This document shows positions 34,365-43,286 of a stretch of 64,000 nucleotides of DNA, piece after piece. Both the position numbers and the translations under genes were made by a program. Numbering within the stretch: the stretch's first letter is position 1; every line of letters starts with the position of its first letter. Origin of the DNA: Mesobacillus persicus (GTDB lineage: Bacteria; Bacillota; Bacilli; Bacillales; Cytobacillaceae); NCBI RefSeq assembly GCF_900109925.1, contig NZ_FOBW01000001.1, forward strand, positions 434,001 to 498,000, in the 5' to 3' direction. The notes beneath the pieces are model-generated. The model saw only the letters and a program-made list of their open reading frames with translations, searched no databases and had not been told where the DNA came from.

Positions 34365-35429
34365 TTAGTTCATTTTTAAAACAACACGGCCATTAATTTT
34401 CCCTGCTTCCATATTTTCAAATACTTCATTGATGGAATCAAGGTCGACGGCTTCGATTTGGGAACGAACCTTGCCACGGGCGGCAAAATCAAGCGCCTCT
34501 TGCATATCCTTCCTCGTTCCAACGATGGATCCTCTTACCGTTACTCCATTGAGTACCGTATCAAAAATAGGAATTGGTAACTCGTCATGAGGCAAACCAA
34601 CAACGACCAGCGTTCCACCACGTTTAACAGATTGATAGGCTTGTTCAAAGGCTTTTTTCGTTACCGCGACACTAATAGATGCCTGCACGCCACCGACTGC
34701 CTCTTGAATTGCTACAGCAGGATCTGTCTCCATTCCATTGATTGTCAAGTCGGCTCCTAATTCTTTCGCTAGTACAAGTTTTTCTTCATGAATATCGACA
34801 GCAATGACATTAAAGCCCATCGCTTTAGCGTATTGAAGAGCGATATGGCCAAGGCCACCAATTCCGTAGATTGCTACCCAATCTCCAGGTTTAGCTTCTG
34901 ATACTTTTAAAGCTTTGTATGTTGTCACACCCGCACAAAGAATTGGCGCGACTTCCACTGGATCCAATCCTTCTGGAATCCGAGCCACATAATCAGCTGG
35001 TGCTTTACAATATTCTGCATAACCGCCATCGACGGAATAGCCACCATTTTCTTGATCCGGGCAAAGCGTTTCTCTTCCGCTCAAGCAATATTCACATTCT
35101 CCACAAGCAGAGTACAACCAAGGAATCCCAACCCGGTCTCCCACTTTAAGCGATTTCACCCCTTCGCCTATTTCTTCAATAATCCCTACCCCTTCATGTC
35201 CTGGGATTAAAGGTAACTTAGGCTTGACCGGCCAATCTCCATGAGCAGCGTGAAGGTCTGTGTGACAGACACCACATGCTTCAATCTTAACAAGGACTTC
35301 CCCGTATTCTAATGTTGGTTTTGGAACCTCTTTTACTTCTAGTTTTTGCTTGAATTCATTGACAACCGCTGCTTTCATGCTTCCCGTTTCAACTGCTTGT
35401 TTTGCATCCTTTACAACCGTTTCTTTCAT
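34365..35429 (-). CDS. Zinc-dependent alcohol dehydrogenase (AdhT/AdhP type)
   Basis: 354 residues, strongly resembling Geobacillus ADH-T. Catalytic zinc: Cys in [17 protein letters not shown], His in LIPGHEGVG, and [11 protein letters not shown]; structural zinc Cys cluster [18 protein letters not shown] loop [18 protein letters not shown]. The family body begins [20 protein letters not shown] at residue 18, so a 17-residue extension precedes it. The start at 35429 is favoured by AGGGGG 10 nt upstream; 35438 and 35378 are alternatives. It has a near-consensus sigma-54 promoter 40-55 nt upstream and an enhancer-like array beyond. Converts primary alcohols to aldehydes with NAD. Confidence 0.95.
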   Translation of the reverse strand: MKETVVKDAKQAVETGSMKAAVVNEFKQKLEVKEVPKPTLEYGEVLVKIEACGVCHTDLHAAHGDWPVKPKLPLIPGHEGVGIIEEIGEGVKSLKVGDRVGIPWLYSACGECEYCLSGRETLCPDQENGGYSVDGGYAEYCKAPADYVARIPEGLDPVEVAPILCAGVTTYKALKVSEAKPGDWVAIYGIGGLGHIALQYAKAMGFNVIAVDIHEEKLVLAKELGADLTINGMETDPAVAIQEAVGGVQASISVAVTKKAFEQAYQSVKRGGTLVVVGLPHDELPIPIFDTVLNGVTVRGSIVGTRKDMQEALDFAARGKVRSQIEAVDLDSINEVFENMEAGKINGRVVLKMN

Positions 35430-35468
35430 CCTACCCATTCCCCCTAAAAGTAAATTCGCTTATATTAA

Positions 35469-35484
35469 TGCAAGTACTGTGCCA
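35469..35484 (-). promoter_or_regulatory. Sigma-54 (-24/-12) promoter of the zinc alcohol dehydrogenase
   Basis: Minus strand TGGCACAGTACTTGCA: TGGCAC (-24), 5 nt, TTGCA (-12), with GG and GC exactly 10 nt apart. This is almost the full sigma-54 consensus. The start site should be near 35458, about 20-30 nt before the start codon. Confidence 0.92.
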
Positions 35485-35497
35485 ACTATTTAAAATT

Positions 35498-35511
35498 GTA
35501 AAACGCTTACA
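35498..35511 (-). promoter_or_regulatory. cre-like / inverted repeat site
   Basis: Minus strand TGTAAGCGTTTTAC matches 12 of 14 cre positions and lies within TTGTAAGCGTTTTACAA, a 6+5+6 inverted repeat, about 45 nt upstream of the predicted start. It could bind CcpA or another repressor. Confidence 0.45.
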
Positions 35512-35533
35512 AATAAATGGTTCTTACTACTAA

Positions 35534-35583
35534 TCGGCCGAAAAATCGGCTCGAATGGCCATGAGTACGGCTGCCTTGGCCAA
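35534..35583 (-). promoter_or_regulatory. Enhancer-like array of three GGCC palindromes at 21-bp spacing
   Basis: TCGGCCGA (35534-35541), ATGGCCAT (35555-35562) and TTGGCCAA (35576-35583) begin exactly 21 bp apart, two helical turns. CGGCT repeats between them at the same period. The array lies roughly 75-125 nt upstream of the sigma-54 start, the normal position of an NtrC-type upstream activator sequence. Confidence 0.7.
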
Positions 35584-35625
35584 ACTTTTACCAGGATACC
35601 AGCATTTTAAAGAAATAGATTAAAA

Positions 35626-35658
35626 CAAAAAAGAACTCCATAAAAACTGGAGTTCTTT
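35626..35658 (-). terminator. Terminator of the DUF2294 gene
   Basis: Stem AAAGAACTCCA/TGGAGTTCTTT; the minus strand continues TTTTTTG. Confidence 0.85.
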
Positions 35659-35774
35659 CATTGGCTTAATTTGTCTTTAGATTTATGCTTTCATGAAGTA
35701 AAATGCTAGTATATGTATTCATCTGCTCTTTTGGTTTCGTTAGCTCCTCCAAACTCTACTCTCCCTTCATATTC

Positions 35775-36470
35775 TTATTTTAGAACAAAGCACATCACAC
35801 TATTATCCTTATCAACGTTCCAATCAATGAGGATATCAGCGACTTCCTGCTGAAATATCTCATCAAATCGTCCATCTCGATGAAAGTAAGACTTTTCTAA
35901 TTCATCCTTTGTCACAATTAATTCTTGATCATACCCTTTTTGAATTAACGCTTTTTCAATTTGCACTAATATTCCATCCCGTTTAACGATATAAAGCTTT
36001 GGGCTTATTTGAAAAACTTTTGTTTTCTCCGGTTTTTTCTGAACTAAAATACTGATGCGATCCACTTCATCGATTAGTCGGTTAACATCCGCTGAAGATT
36101 CACCAGCATGGTTAGTATCTGTCTTTAGTTCTGATTCAAACATCGCAGTAATCATTCCTGTATTTTGCGGGTAATTCCAATCATGATAAAAACATTCAAT
36201 ATCCTGTTTAAATTCGAGCTCAAGAATCCCCTTCAATTGGGCAAGAATGCTTTTCATCACAATGCTTCGCGAAATATCCACTTTATCCGCGCTTCCACTT
36301 TTAATCAAGATGGACTCCATTGGTGATAAAAAACCTCTTATGTAAAAGACGAGAAAATGATTACTGGCAAACGCGTAACAAGATTCCGGTCCCCTACCGA
36401 AATTCTTTCTTAATAACTTACTTGTTAAGCTACTGATATCCTTTAGCTTTTCATGTGTGGGTGAGGACAT
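35775..36470 (-). CDS. DUF2294 (MpsC-like) two-repeat protein
   Basis: 231 residues with two related halves. The first holds LRKNFGRGPESCYAFASNHF then LVFYIRGFLSPMES; the second SPKLYIVKRDGILVQIEKAL; both end with an acidic/aromatic segment (IECFYHDWNYPQNTGMITAMFE and VADILIDWNVDKDNSVMCFV). This matches the DUF2294 family, also named MpsC, reported in sodium-linked membrane-potential systems of staphylococci. No membrane helix is visible. Monocistronic with a terminator. Start ATG 36470 has only a weak upstream GGGA. Function in Bacillus unknown. Confidence 0.75.
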   Translation of the reverse strand: MSSPTHEKLKDISSLTSKLLRKNFGRGPESCYAFASNHFLVFYIRGFLSPMESILIKSGSADKVDISRSIVMKSILAQLKGILELEFKQDIECFYHDWNYPQNTGMITAMFESELKTDTNHAGESSADVNRLIDEVDRISILVQKKPEKTKVFQISPKLYIVKRDGILVQIEKALIQKGYDQELIVTKDELEKSYFHRDGRFDEIFQQEVADILIDWNVDKDNSVMCFVLK

Positions 36471-36585
36471 ATGTATTTTTCCCTCGCTTTCAACAAGCCT
36501 TTAATAAAGTATAAAAACTAATATCTCCCAATCGTTAAATTTTATAAAAAAGGCGAATCTAAAAGGTCCTAAATCCTACCAATAG

Positions 36586-36622
36586 AAAAAGGGGTAACCG
36601 AAAAACTGGTTATCCCTTTTAA
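36586..36622. terminator. Terminator hairpin
   Basis: Stem AAAAGGGGTAACC/GGTTATCCCTTTT around loop GAAAAACT; T-rich on both strands. Confidence 0.8.
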
Positions 36623-36652
36623 CGGTAGGCTGTTTTGGTAAAGATTGTTGTT

Positions 36653-36811
36653 AAAATCCTAAAGCCGATTTTAACGAAAGTTAAGCTAATTTGTCCGGTA
36701 GAGTATGTTTGCAAGCTCTTTTCTCAAAATTACAATGCTATTTTGCGACGAAACAAGGCTTCCTCCACCATATTTAGTATTCAAACGCAACAATGTTTGA
36801 GAAAAGAGCCT
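36653..36811. repeat. Small palindromic/TIR element
   Basis: 36714-36811 is 98 bp bounded by 14-bp inverted repeats GCTCTTTTCTCAAA and TTTGAGAAAAGAGC. Just before it, TTAAAATC and GATTTTAA form a hairpin like one in the repeat at 43042-43197. The right end abuts the stop codon of the DUF3231 gene. A related end (TTGAGAAAAGAGCC) occurs near 50690-50706. Confidence 0.55.
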
Positions 36812-37334
36812 AACGGTAATATGGAGGGACGCGTAACCATCCTTTTTCCTCCATGATTGGCTTTAGTGTTAAGGCAAACGTCACCTTCATCATTTGAAAT
36901 TTAGAAAATAAGTAACTGACATCCGCACGTACAGACTCCGTTAACCCCCGGGCCGCATAGGTAATCCCCATGTTGATATTATTGAAGATAAGGTTGGCAA
37001 TTTCGTTGTCTGAAAGCTTTGCTCCTTCAGGCACGGTTTGGAACTCCCCTTTACCTATATTACGAAAATTGTCTGGTAATGGGATGCCTTCATTTGTGAG
37101 AAAATCCTTTAACTCTTTAATCATCGGTTTATGAACATTATTAATTAAATCATCCAGCTTTTTTCTCAGTTCTTCATCCTGTACAACATTAAACGCAGTT
37201 TGTTCCTCACGTAAAAACTGTTCTGCGCCATTTAGATACAACCATAAGTTCATCACTTCCCCAACATGCACCGGCCTTTTTTCCCCATCTAAAAATGGTT
37301 GAAACACATCTTTGATCACTTCAATTGGATTCAC
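36810..37334 (-). CDS. DUF3231 family protein (single repeat)
   Basis: 174 residues. HVGEVMNLWLYLNGAEQFLR, NVHKPMIKELKDFLTNEGIP, KLSDNEIANLIFNNINMGIT and KPIMEEKGWLRVPPYY are hallmark DUF3231 segments. Most members have two copies (about 330 residues), so this is a half-length form. Predicted helical bundle with ferritin-like character; function unknown. GTG at 37334 has AGGTG 7 nt upstream and is preferred over 37343. The stop TAG falls at the edge of the 98-bp palindromic element. Confidence 0.85.
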   Translation of the reverse strand: MNPIEVIKDVFQPFLDGEKRPVHVGEVMNLWLYLNGAEQFLREEQTAFNVVQDEELRKKLDDLINNVHKPMIKELKDFLTNEGIPLPDNFRNIGKGEFQTVPEGAKLSDNEIANLIFNNINMGITYAARGLTESVRADVSYLFSKFQMMKVTFALTLKPIMEEKGWLRVPPYYR

Positions 37335-37410
37335 AAATATCACCTACATTTATTTATTGATTGCTTTATATCACTACTTTATCTTGCCAAAAAGAAAATT
37401 TTTCTATCCA

Positions 37411-37539
37411 GGGACGGTTCTTCTGCTTCCAAGTCACAAAAAAAAGCCGGGGAAAAAACCCCCGCCTCGTACTTTATCCTTATTCTTTCGCCTCTCTTGA
37501 TTTGGTCTACAATTAGTCGGAAGCACTAGAACCGTCCCT
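37411..37539. repeat. Inverted pair of REP-like palindromes
   Basis: 37411-37430 (GGGACGGTTCTTCTGCTTCC) and 37519-37539 (GGAAGCACTAGAACCGTCCC) face each other around a GCCGGGG/CCCCCGC hairpin. The right copy touches the TAG stop of the FAH gene at 37538. Confidence 0.8.
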
Positions 37540-38143
37540 ATTCGACCGTAAATCGCCCTTTTTCTTCTTTTCCCCAGTACAGTTGATAAAGGTCGCCGCT
37601 ATGTAAAGGGCCTACTCCTTCTGGTGTTCCAGTAAAGATGATGTCTCCTTCTCCTAGTCCAAAGCAGTTTTCACACTCATCGATAATGGTTTGTAAATTA
37701 AAGATCATATCCTTGATTTGTCCCTTTTGAGCGAGATTTCCGTTTTTCAGAAGCGAAAATTCTGTGTTGTAGGCTTCTTGTTCGCGAATGTCCCAAAAAG
37801 GGGTGACGATGGCTGAGTGTTTAAATCCTTTAGCTCTTAGCCATGGGTGGCCTTTCGTTTGTAATTCTTTTTGAACCTCACGTAGCGTTAAATCTAATCC
37901 AAGGGCAATTTGACTAACAACATCCCAAACACTTTCCCCTTGTTTCACTTCCCGGTCTATTTTTAAAACAACTTCAATTTCATAGTGAACCTGCCCCAAA
38001 TGCTGTGGTACGGAGATTGCTTGACCATTCGTTTCAACAAAAGCTCGACTCGGTTTTGAAAATAATACAGGTTGCTGCGGCAAGGCATTTCCTAGTTCTT
38101 TTGCATGATTTGCATAATTTCGACCTACACAAAATATATTCAT
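37538..38143 (-). CDS. Short FAH-family hydrolase
   Basis: 201 residues, only the catalytic FAH fold. NIFCVGRNYANHAKELGNAL opens it; the metal site acidic residues lie in VHYEIEVVLKIDREV and GLDLTLREVQ; GEGDIIFTGTPEGVGPL closes it. The length matches YisK/acylpyruvase-type members. GGGAGGAACGG precedes ATG. It follows an Asp-nucleophile alpha/beta hydrolase on the same strand 26 nt away, so the two may act together on acylpyruvate- or haloacid-like compounds; this is inference from proximity. Confidence 0.9.
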   Translation of the reverse strand: MNIFCVGRNYANHAKELGNALPQQPVLFSKPSRAFVETNGQAISVPQHLGQVHYEIEVVLKIDREVKQGESVWDVVSQIALGLDLTLREVQKELQTKGHPWLRAKGFKHSAIVTPFWDIREQEAYNTEFSLLKNGNLAQKGQIKDMIFNLQTIIDECENCFGLGEGDIIFTGTPEGVGPLHSGDLYQLYWGKEEKGRFTVE

Positions 38144-38169
38144 TCCGTTCCTCCCAGCGTTCTTTTAGT

Positions 38170-39015
38170 CTAAACCGTCTTCTTTACATGTAAAACAGAC
38201 TGATAATGCTCTTTTACCAGTGGTATAACTTGCTGAGGTGCCTCAATATGGATAAAGTGGCCCGTCTTTGGAATTACATGGATGGTTGCGTGTGGGAATT
38301 GTTGCTCCCGAGTTTGATAAGCGTATTCAGGTGAAATATAAGGGTCCTCTTCTCCCCATAAAATCGTAACAGGATTCTTTATCTTACACAGTTCCTGATA
38401 AGGTTCAATTAATTGACGGTTAGCCGAACGATACAATTCTAGAACAACGTTTCGAGTTTCTTCCGTCAGAAAGACAGAATAGAAGTCTTCCAAGATTGCC
38501 TCTTCAACAGACGGAATTTCGTCTTTCATATTGGTCATCCACTGTTCTTTATTCGCTGCCATGCTTTTCATGACCTCTTCACCAACACCAGGTGTTTGCC
38601 ATTTTCTTGCAAGAGGGTGCCACTTATAGCCTGGAACTAAAGAGGAATCACTAATGATCAAGCTTTCTACTTTTTCCGGATGATCGCAAGCCCATCTCAA
38701 GCCAATGAGTCCACCCCAATCATGGACAACTAGATGAACCTTTTCGATGGCTAACGCTTCCATTAAATCATCAATAAAACGAAGGTAGTTTTCCCAGGAG
38801 GACGTATATGGAAAGCGATCACTTTGGCCAAAACCCGGGAGATCGGGTGCAATTGTTCGATACCCTAATGAAGCAATTTCAGGAATCAGGTGCTTCCATA
38901 ACATACTTGATTCTGGCACCCCGTGGATGAGCAACACCGGCGGATCACTTTGCAAACCCTCGTCAAGATAGGAAATTTTCTGACCGTTAAGCATTAGTGT
39001 TTTTTTAGTGAGCAT
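38170..39015 (-). CDS. Alpha/beta hydrolase with Asp nucleophile (haloalkane dehalogenase/epoxide hydrolase-like)
   Basis: 281 residues. Oxyanion region LLIHGVPESSMLWKHLIPEI, then the nucleophile elbow VVHDWGGLIGLRWA, where Asp replaces the usual Ser; general base His in KTGHFIHIEAPQQ, and acid in WGEEDPYISP. The HDWGG elbow is the signature of haloalkane dehalogenases, fluoroacetate dehalogenases and epoxide hydrolases. GAGG lies 7 nt before ATG. Downstream on the same strand is the short FAH-family gene. Substrate unknown. Confidence 0.9.
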   Translation of the reverse strand: MLTKKTLMLNGQKISYLDEGLQSDPPVLLIHGVPESSMLWKHLIPEIASLGYRTIAPDLPGFGQSDRFPYTSSWENYLRFIDDLMEALAIEKVHLVVHDWGGLIGLRWACDHPEKVESLIISDSSLVPGYKWHPLARKWQTPGVGEEVMKSMAANKEQWMTNMKDEIPSVEEAILEDFYSVFLTEETRNVVLELYRSANRQLIEPYQELCKIKNPVTILWGEEDPYISPEYAYQTREQQFPHATIHVIPKTGHFIHIEAPQQVIPLVKEHYQSVLHVKKTV

Positions 39016-39254
39016 TTCATTTCCTCATTTCTTTTATGTAATCTTTCATATTGTAAATATTCAGTTAAATTATACCATTCTAGTAGTAGAGAGTTAAATG
39101 AAAAATTAGATTCATAGACATTGGTAAAAAGCAGCCATATTCATAGGAGCAGCAGATATAAAGATGTTTAATAAGGTTATTGGTTCTGTTGTCTTTTTAT
39201 TAAAAGTACGCTAACCTCTATAAAACAGAAGTCTTTTTTGAAAAGAGGGATTTG

Positions 39255-39839
39255 ATGAATGCATTATGGGATTTTGATGGAACACTCTTTGATACGTATC
39301 CGTCGCTAGTAGAAGGATTTGTTCATTTAAGCGGAAAGGAACTAGACAAGACAGAGGTGCTTAAATGGCTTAAAAAAGATTCGAAAACGGCCTTTAAGCA
39401 TTATGGGATTGACGAATCACAGAGGGACGAATACACGAGGTTACATGGGTATTATTCAAAAAAAGATAGCCAACCTTTTGATGATTTAGAGAAGGTCCTA
39501 TCTCGGATGGATAACAATTTTATCGTGACCCATCGAGATAAAGAGTCTACCCTATTTCTCCTTGAGAAATTTAATTTGAGCAAATATTTTACAGAGGTTG
39601 TATCAGTAGAAGAACAGGGGTTTACGAGAAAACCTCATAGCGCCTCTTATGAATATGTCCTAGAGAAATATAAGATTGACTTGGTCGTCGGTGATCGTGA
39701 CTTAGATTTAATCCCCGCTCGAAAGTTAAACATTAAAACCGTTGCTTTTCAAAACGAAAATATTGAAGCGGATTACCATATTGATCGCTATGCAGATTTT
39801 ATCCCAGTAGTGCTGGAGCCACTTTTAAAATCAAAATAG
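39255..39839 (+). CDS. HAD-superfamily hydrolase (HAD-IA)
   Basis: 194 residues. Motif I WDFDGTLFDTYP with catalytic Asp pair; motif II IVTHRD (Thr); motif III Lys in FTRKPHS; motif IV VVGDRDLDLIPA. Residues 15-80 form the helical cap of subclass I. ATG at 39255 is preferred over TTG at 39252, GAGGG being 5 nt upstream. Probably a phosphoglycolate phosphatase-like or nucleotide phosphatase; not linked to neighbours. Confidence 0.9.
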   Translation: MNALWDFDGTLFDTYPSLVEGFVHLSGKELDKTEVLKWLKKDSKTAFKHYGIDESQRDEYTRLHGYYSKKDSQPFDDLEKVLSRMDNNFIVTHRDKESTLFLLEKFNLSKYFTEVVSVEEQGFTRKPHSASYEYVLEKYKIDLVVGDRDLDLIPARKLNIKTVAFQNENIEADYHIDRYADFIPVVLEPLLKSK

Positions 39840-39843
39840 ACCC

Positions 39844-39885
39844 AAAAAGGACCTTCATTTAGAAGGCCTTGAGGTCTTTTCTTTT
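39844..39885 (+). terminator. Probable terminator of the HAD gene
   Basis: AAGGACCTTC pairs with GAAGGCCTT around ATTTA, followed by GAGGTCTTTTCTTTT. Confidence 0.6.
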
Positions 39886-39909
39886 AAATTTAACTAGGTT
39901 ACAGGTAAC

Positions 39910-40560
39910 TTACCAATCAATATACCGAATGTCCGCCCCAAATAATTTATCTGCAACCAGCTTCCCATCCCTATCCAAACCTCTAATCGTCCAAGTTTCC
40001 TCTGAATATTCGTCAAGGACAAAGAAGGCGAAGTGATTGATGACCTTTTGGACATGATACTGATCAGGATTTTCCTCGACCGTATTCATTGAGAAATCGT
40101 AGGAATCGAATGGCGTTATTCCCTCAAAGTGACCACCCACAACAATTGCTTCTATGTCTGAATTTTCAGCTGTTTTGACACCAACCAGAAAACCATTCTT
40201 TTGATCATTCCCCACTCCCGCAACTTCAAAGGGTTTCCCTTCCTCAATAAAATAACCATTCGTGCCACCATCATAATGATATAAGAAGCCGTAGCTTTGT
40301 TTTAACTGCGCTAAACCAAATGTATGATTAAAGCTATCTTCATATAGAATCGCTTTCCCATAAACCGTGTCGTACGAATGAATTTCTTTCACTTTTCCTG
40401 GGATCGCATCAATTGCTGAAAAGCGAAATCCAAACAATAAAAGAGTAGTAACTAAAAGAATCGGTATAGTTATCACCAATACTTTAGCTTTCTTTATAAT
40501 TAAGAGGATGAAAGAAACGACAGTGGCTAAAACCAATATAATCATTATCAAAGTCTCCAT
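39910..40560 (-). CDS. Uncharacterised membrane-anchored protein
   Basis: 216 residues. Two adjacent hydrophobic helices at the N-terminus (about 3-22 and 28-47) are followed by a polar beta-rich domain (VYGKAILYEDSFNHTFGLAQ, GYFIEEGKPFEVAGVGN, TWTIRGLDRDGKLVADKLFG). No Cys and no catalytic motif. GAAGGAG precedes ATG by 7 nt. It is the last of three small same-strand genes (40814, 41067) that may form an operon. Not recognised. Confidence 0.7.
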   Translation of the reverse strand: METLIMIILVLATVVSFILLIIKKAKVLVITIPILLVTTLLLFGFRFSAIDAIPGKVKEIHSYDTVYGKAILYEDSFNHTFGLAQLKQSYGFLYHYDGGTNGYFIEEGKPFEVAGVGNDQKNGFLVGVKTAENSDIEAIVVGGHFEGITPFDSYDFSMNTVEENPDQYHVQKVINHFAFFVLDEYSEETWTIRGLDRDGKLVADKLFGADIRYIDW

Positions 40561-40598
40561 CAGCTTTCTCCTTCCCTCTTATCCTACCTCATAAAACC

Positions 40599-40814
40599 TT
40601 ACTCTTTCTGACTATGTTTACTCTCCAATGATTTTCGATAATTAGCATCAATAACGAGATCGCCAACACCCATGGCAAGAAAACCATTAAGTAGACCAAA
40701 TATTGGGAGGATCACATCTCCACCGCCGTTAGAAAAAAATGACATGATTAGCACAACGATGCTAAAGGAAACAAACACCAAACCTAGTATGTATAAAACC
40801 CGACCGACAAACAC
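40599..40814 (-). CDS. Small two-TM membrane protein
   Basis: 71 residues from the GTG at 40814, chosen because GGGAG is 8 nt upstream; GTG 40823 adds three residues. Two hydrophobic helices (about 5-25 and 35-52) separated by a Gly/Asn loop, and a charged tail RKSLESKHSQKE. Same strand and close spacing with the genes at 39910 and 40855 suggest cotranscription. Unknown function. Confidence 0.65.
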   Translation of the reverse strand: MFVGRVLYILGLVFVSFSIVVLIMSFFSNGGGDVILPIFGLLNGFLAMGVGDLVIDANYRKSLESKHSQKE

Positions 40815-40854
40815 ATTGATCACTCCCGCTTAATGCTTAAAATGAATCCCTCAT

Positions 40855-41067
40855 TTATCCATCCATTTCACAAGAGAAATAGATAATCTTTACGCCAGAT
40901 TTCTTTAATTCTGGCATTCCGCCTTTGTCATAACATTCCTCAGCCAAAGTTTTCGTTTCTAGATAACTAAAGTAAAATTGCAAACCGAAAAACAAACCTA
41001 CTACTAGTAAAATAGCTGAAATCAGGATAGTAAGTCTTCTCGTTGATATCGTCTTGATAAGTTTCAT
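40855..41067 (-). CDS. Small single-TM protein (70 aa)
   Basis: One membrane helix (about 10-33) followed by an outside domain with two Cys, CYDKGGMPELKKSGVKIIYF and SCEMDG, which may form a disulfide. GGGAGG is 4 nt before ATG, an excellent start. First gene of the three-gene group. Not recognised. Confidence 0.7.
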   Translation of the reverse strand: MKLIKTISTRRLTILISAILLVVGLFFGLQFYFSYLETKTLAEECYDKGGMPELKKSGVKIIYFSCEMDG

Positions 41068-41135
41068 AAAACCTCCCGTAAACTAGTTAATTGGATATAG
41101 GATACACAGTCCTTTTTAGGGTGAATTTCACCTCA

Positions 41136-41172
41136 AAAAGAAGAACCTTAATCCATAGTAGATTAAGGTTCC
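41136..41172 (-). terminator. Terminator of mqo
   Basis: Stem GAACCTTAATC/GATTAAGGTTC; the minus strand continues TTCTTTTT. Confidence 0.8.
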
Positions 41173-41215
41173 GTTCGTTCCTTGGTAATCTATTTTTCAT
41201 CCCTAGAAGATATTG

Positions 41216-42718
41216 TTAAGAGAAAACTGGTATTTTTTTTTCAGTAAGACCAAGTGTCTCTGCTGTTGAAGTATGAACTTCACGTAACAGCTTCGGATTC
41301 TCCATTAATGACAGTCCATATGAAGGAATCATTTCTTTAATTTTCGCATTCCACTCGCCGACATGATCTGGGAAACACTTTTCAATAATCTCCAGCATGA
41401 CTTGAACGGCAGTAGAAGCACCTGGGGATGCACCAAGCAATCCTGCGATGGTCCCATCTGCTGAGGTAACAATCTCCGTTCCAAATTGAAGTGTTCCTTT
41501 CCCGTCTTCGGTATCCTTGATTACTTGCACACGTTGGCCCGCAACAACTAAATCCCAATCTTCACTCTTTGCGTTCGGAATGAACTCGCGCAACTCTTCT
41601 AGGCGCTGTTCTTTTGTTAACATCACTTGCTGGATGAGGTATTTTGTCAATGGGATGTTTTTAGCACCTGCTGCCAACATCGTTAACAGATTATCCGGTT
41701 TTACCGATGTAACTAAATCGAACATGGACCCCGTTTTTAGGAACTTCGGTGAGAAACCAGCAAATGGTCCAAATAGTAACGATTTTTGGTTATCGATATA
41801 CCTTGTGTCCAGATGCGGGACAGACATCGGTGGAGCACCAACCTTCGCTTTGCCGTAAACCTTGCCATGGTGCTGGGCAATTACGTCAGGGTTTTTACAT
41901 ACCATAAATAACCCACTTACCGGGAACCCTCCAATATTTTTGCTTTCGGGAATACCGGTTTTTTGCAGTAAATGCAGGCTTCCACCTCCGCCACCGATAA
42001 AGACAAACTTTGCCTTATGATGTGTGATATGACCGCTTACTAGGTTGATGACTTTCACTTCCCACATGCCGTCGCTCGTACGTTTAATCCCCTCGACACT
42101 GTGTTGATAGTTTACTTGAACATTTTGATTTTCTAGATGTCCAAACAACTTGCGTGTTAAAGCGCCGAAGTTTACATCTGTACCTGAATCGATTTTCGTA
42201 GCTGCAATCGGTTCATCTGAGTCACGTTCTTGAATCATAAGCGGAATCCATTTTTTCAGTTTTTCAGGATCCTCGGAAAATTCCATCCCTTTAAATAAAG
42301 GATTGTTTGATAGCGCTTTAAAACGATTCCATAAAAACCTTACATTGTCATCCCCTTGAACAAAGCTCATATGGGGAATTGGCATAATAAAGTCTTGTGG
42401 GTTTCCGATGAGTTTCTGTTTAACAAGATAAGACCAAAACTGCATGGAAACTTGAAACTGCTCATTAATTTTTATCGCCTTACTGATATCGACCGAACCG
42501 TCCGGTTTTTCAACTGTGTAGTTAAGTTCACACAATGCTGCATGGCCTGTTCCTGCATTGTTCCATTCGTTTGAGCTCTCTTCTCCTGTTTTCGATAGCT
42601 TCTCAAATACTTTAATGTTCCAGTCTGGTGCTAATTCCTTCAGAAGTGTGCCCAAAGTCGCACTCATGATTCCAGCACCAATTAAGATAACGTCTTGGTT
42701 CGTTTCTGTGTTATTCAT
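41216..42718 (-). CDS. mqo: Malate:quinone oxidoreductase
   Basis: 500 residues. FAD-dependent peripheral membrane enzyme oxidising malate to oxaloacetate and passing electrons to menaquinone. FAD-binding [20 protein letters not shown] is at the N-terminus; [20 protein letters not shown] and [20 protein letters not shown] are Mqo signatures, and [20 protein letters not shown] closes the C-terminal domain. The start at 42718 ([10 protein letters not shown]) is chosen because AAGGAAGG is 5 nt upstream; the in-frame TTG/ATG at 42763 has no site. Length is normal. Together with the malic enzyme at the window start it indicates active malate use. Confidence 0.97.
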   Translation of the reverse strand: MNNTETNQDVILIGAGIMSATLGTLLKELAPDWNIKVFEKLSKTGEESSNEWNNAGTGHAALCELNYTVEKPDGSVDISKAIKINEQFQVSMQFWSYLVKQKLIGNPQDFIMPIPHMSFVQGDDNVRFLWNRFKALSNNPLFKGMEFSEDPEKLKKWIPLMIQERDSDEPIAATKIDSGTDVNFGALTRKLFGHLENQNVQVNYQHSVEGIKRTSDGMWEVKVINLVSGHITHHKAKFVFIGGGGGSLHLLQKTGIPESKNIGGFPVSGLFMVCKNPDVIAQHHGKVYGKAKVGAPPMSVPHLDTRYIDNQKSLLFGPFAGFSPKFLKTGSMFDLVTSVKPDNLLTMLAAGAKNIPLTKYLIQQVMLTKEQRLEELREFIPNAKSEDWDLVVAGQRVQVIKDTEDGKGTLQFGTEIVTSADGTIAGLLGASPGASTAVQVMLEIIEKCFPDHVGEWNAKIKEMIPSYGLSLMENPKLLREVHTSTAETLGLTEKKIPVFS

Positions 42719-43041
42719 TTTTACCTTCCTTATACCCTGGATTCGCAGAAAAGATGTAGGCACGAATATTCACCCACCATTCTGTCTCTTATATAGTCAT
42801 TTAAAGTGTATTACAATCGTGTAAAGATTAGAATATTACTATTATATGATAATTATAAATTATTTAAAAGCGCTTGAAAAGGGAGAAGGTCTAAGAACAG
42901 CCAAAAACCTGTGTTACTAACAGCGAAAATCAAAGCCTCCGATTGAAGATGATCCTTTGACTAACGTATATACCCTATTTTCATACCCTCCTATTTTACC
43001 ATGTAATATCACATCCGCCTAAAATAAATGTAGAAATGAAC

Positions 43042-43197
43042 AAAAGCGCAAGCGCCCAAATCAGCGGCGTATGGCCTGGAGCTCCAACTGAGATAAATTC
43101 GGAGGCGCATTCGTGCTATACGTAATTGTTGCGGCGGTAAAATCCAAAATCGATTTTACCCAGAGAGCAAAGGACACTAGCCGCTGGAGCTGGATAC
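43042..43197. repeat. Bacillaceae interspersed repeat
   Basis: About 156 bp, opening AAAAGCGCAAGCGCCC, with GGAGCTCCAACTGAGATAAA, GGAGGCGCATTCGTGCTATA, the hairpin GTAAAATC/GATTTTAC, and ending CCGCTGGAGCTGGATAC. I recognise this composition from repeated intergenic elements of Bacillus; it is GC-richer than its flanks and non-coding. Confidence 0.65.
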
Positions 43198-43252
43198 TAA
43201 AAACGCATACAATTTGCCACATCCCTTCCCTTTTATAATTTTTCCTGACGAC

Positions 43253-43286
43253 GAAAAAAGCCCCTCTCTCAATTGAGTTGGGGCTG
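43253..43286 (-). terminator. Terminator
   Basis: AGCCCC/GGGGCT stem with an inner ACTCAATTGAG palindrome, then TTTTTT on the minus strand. Confidence 0.85.

Noticed and set aside
42864-42880. cre site upstream of mqo
   Set aside because: AAGCGCTT is palindromic but the outer cre positions fit poorly, so it is mentioned only within the intergenic note.
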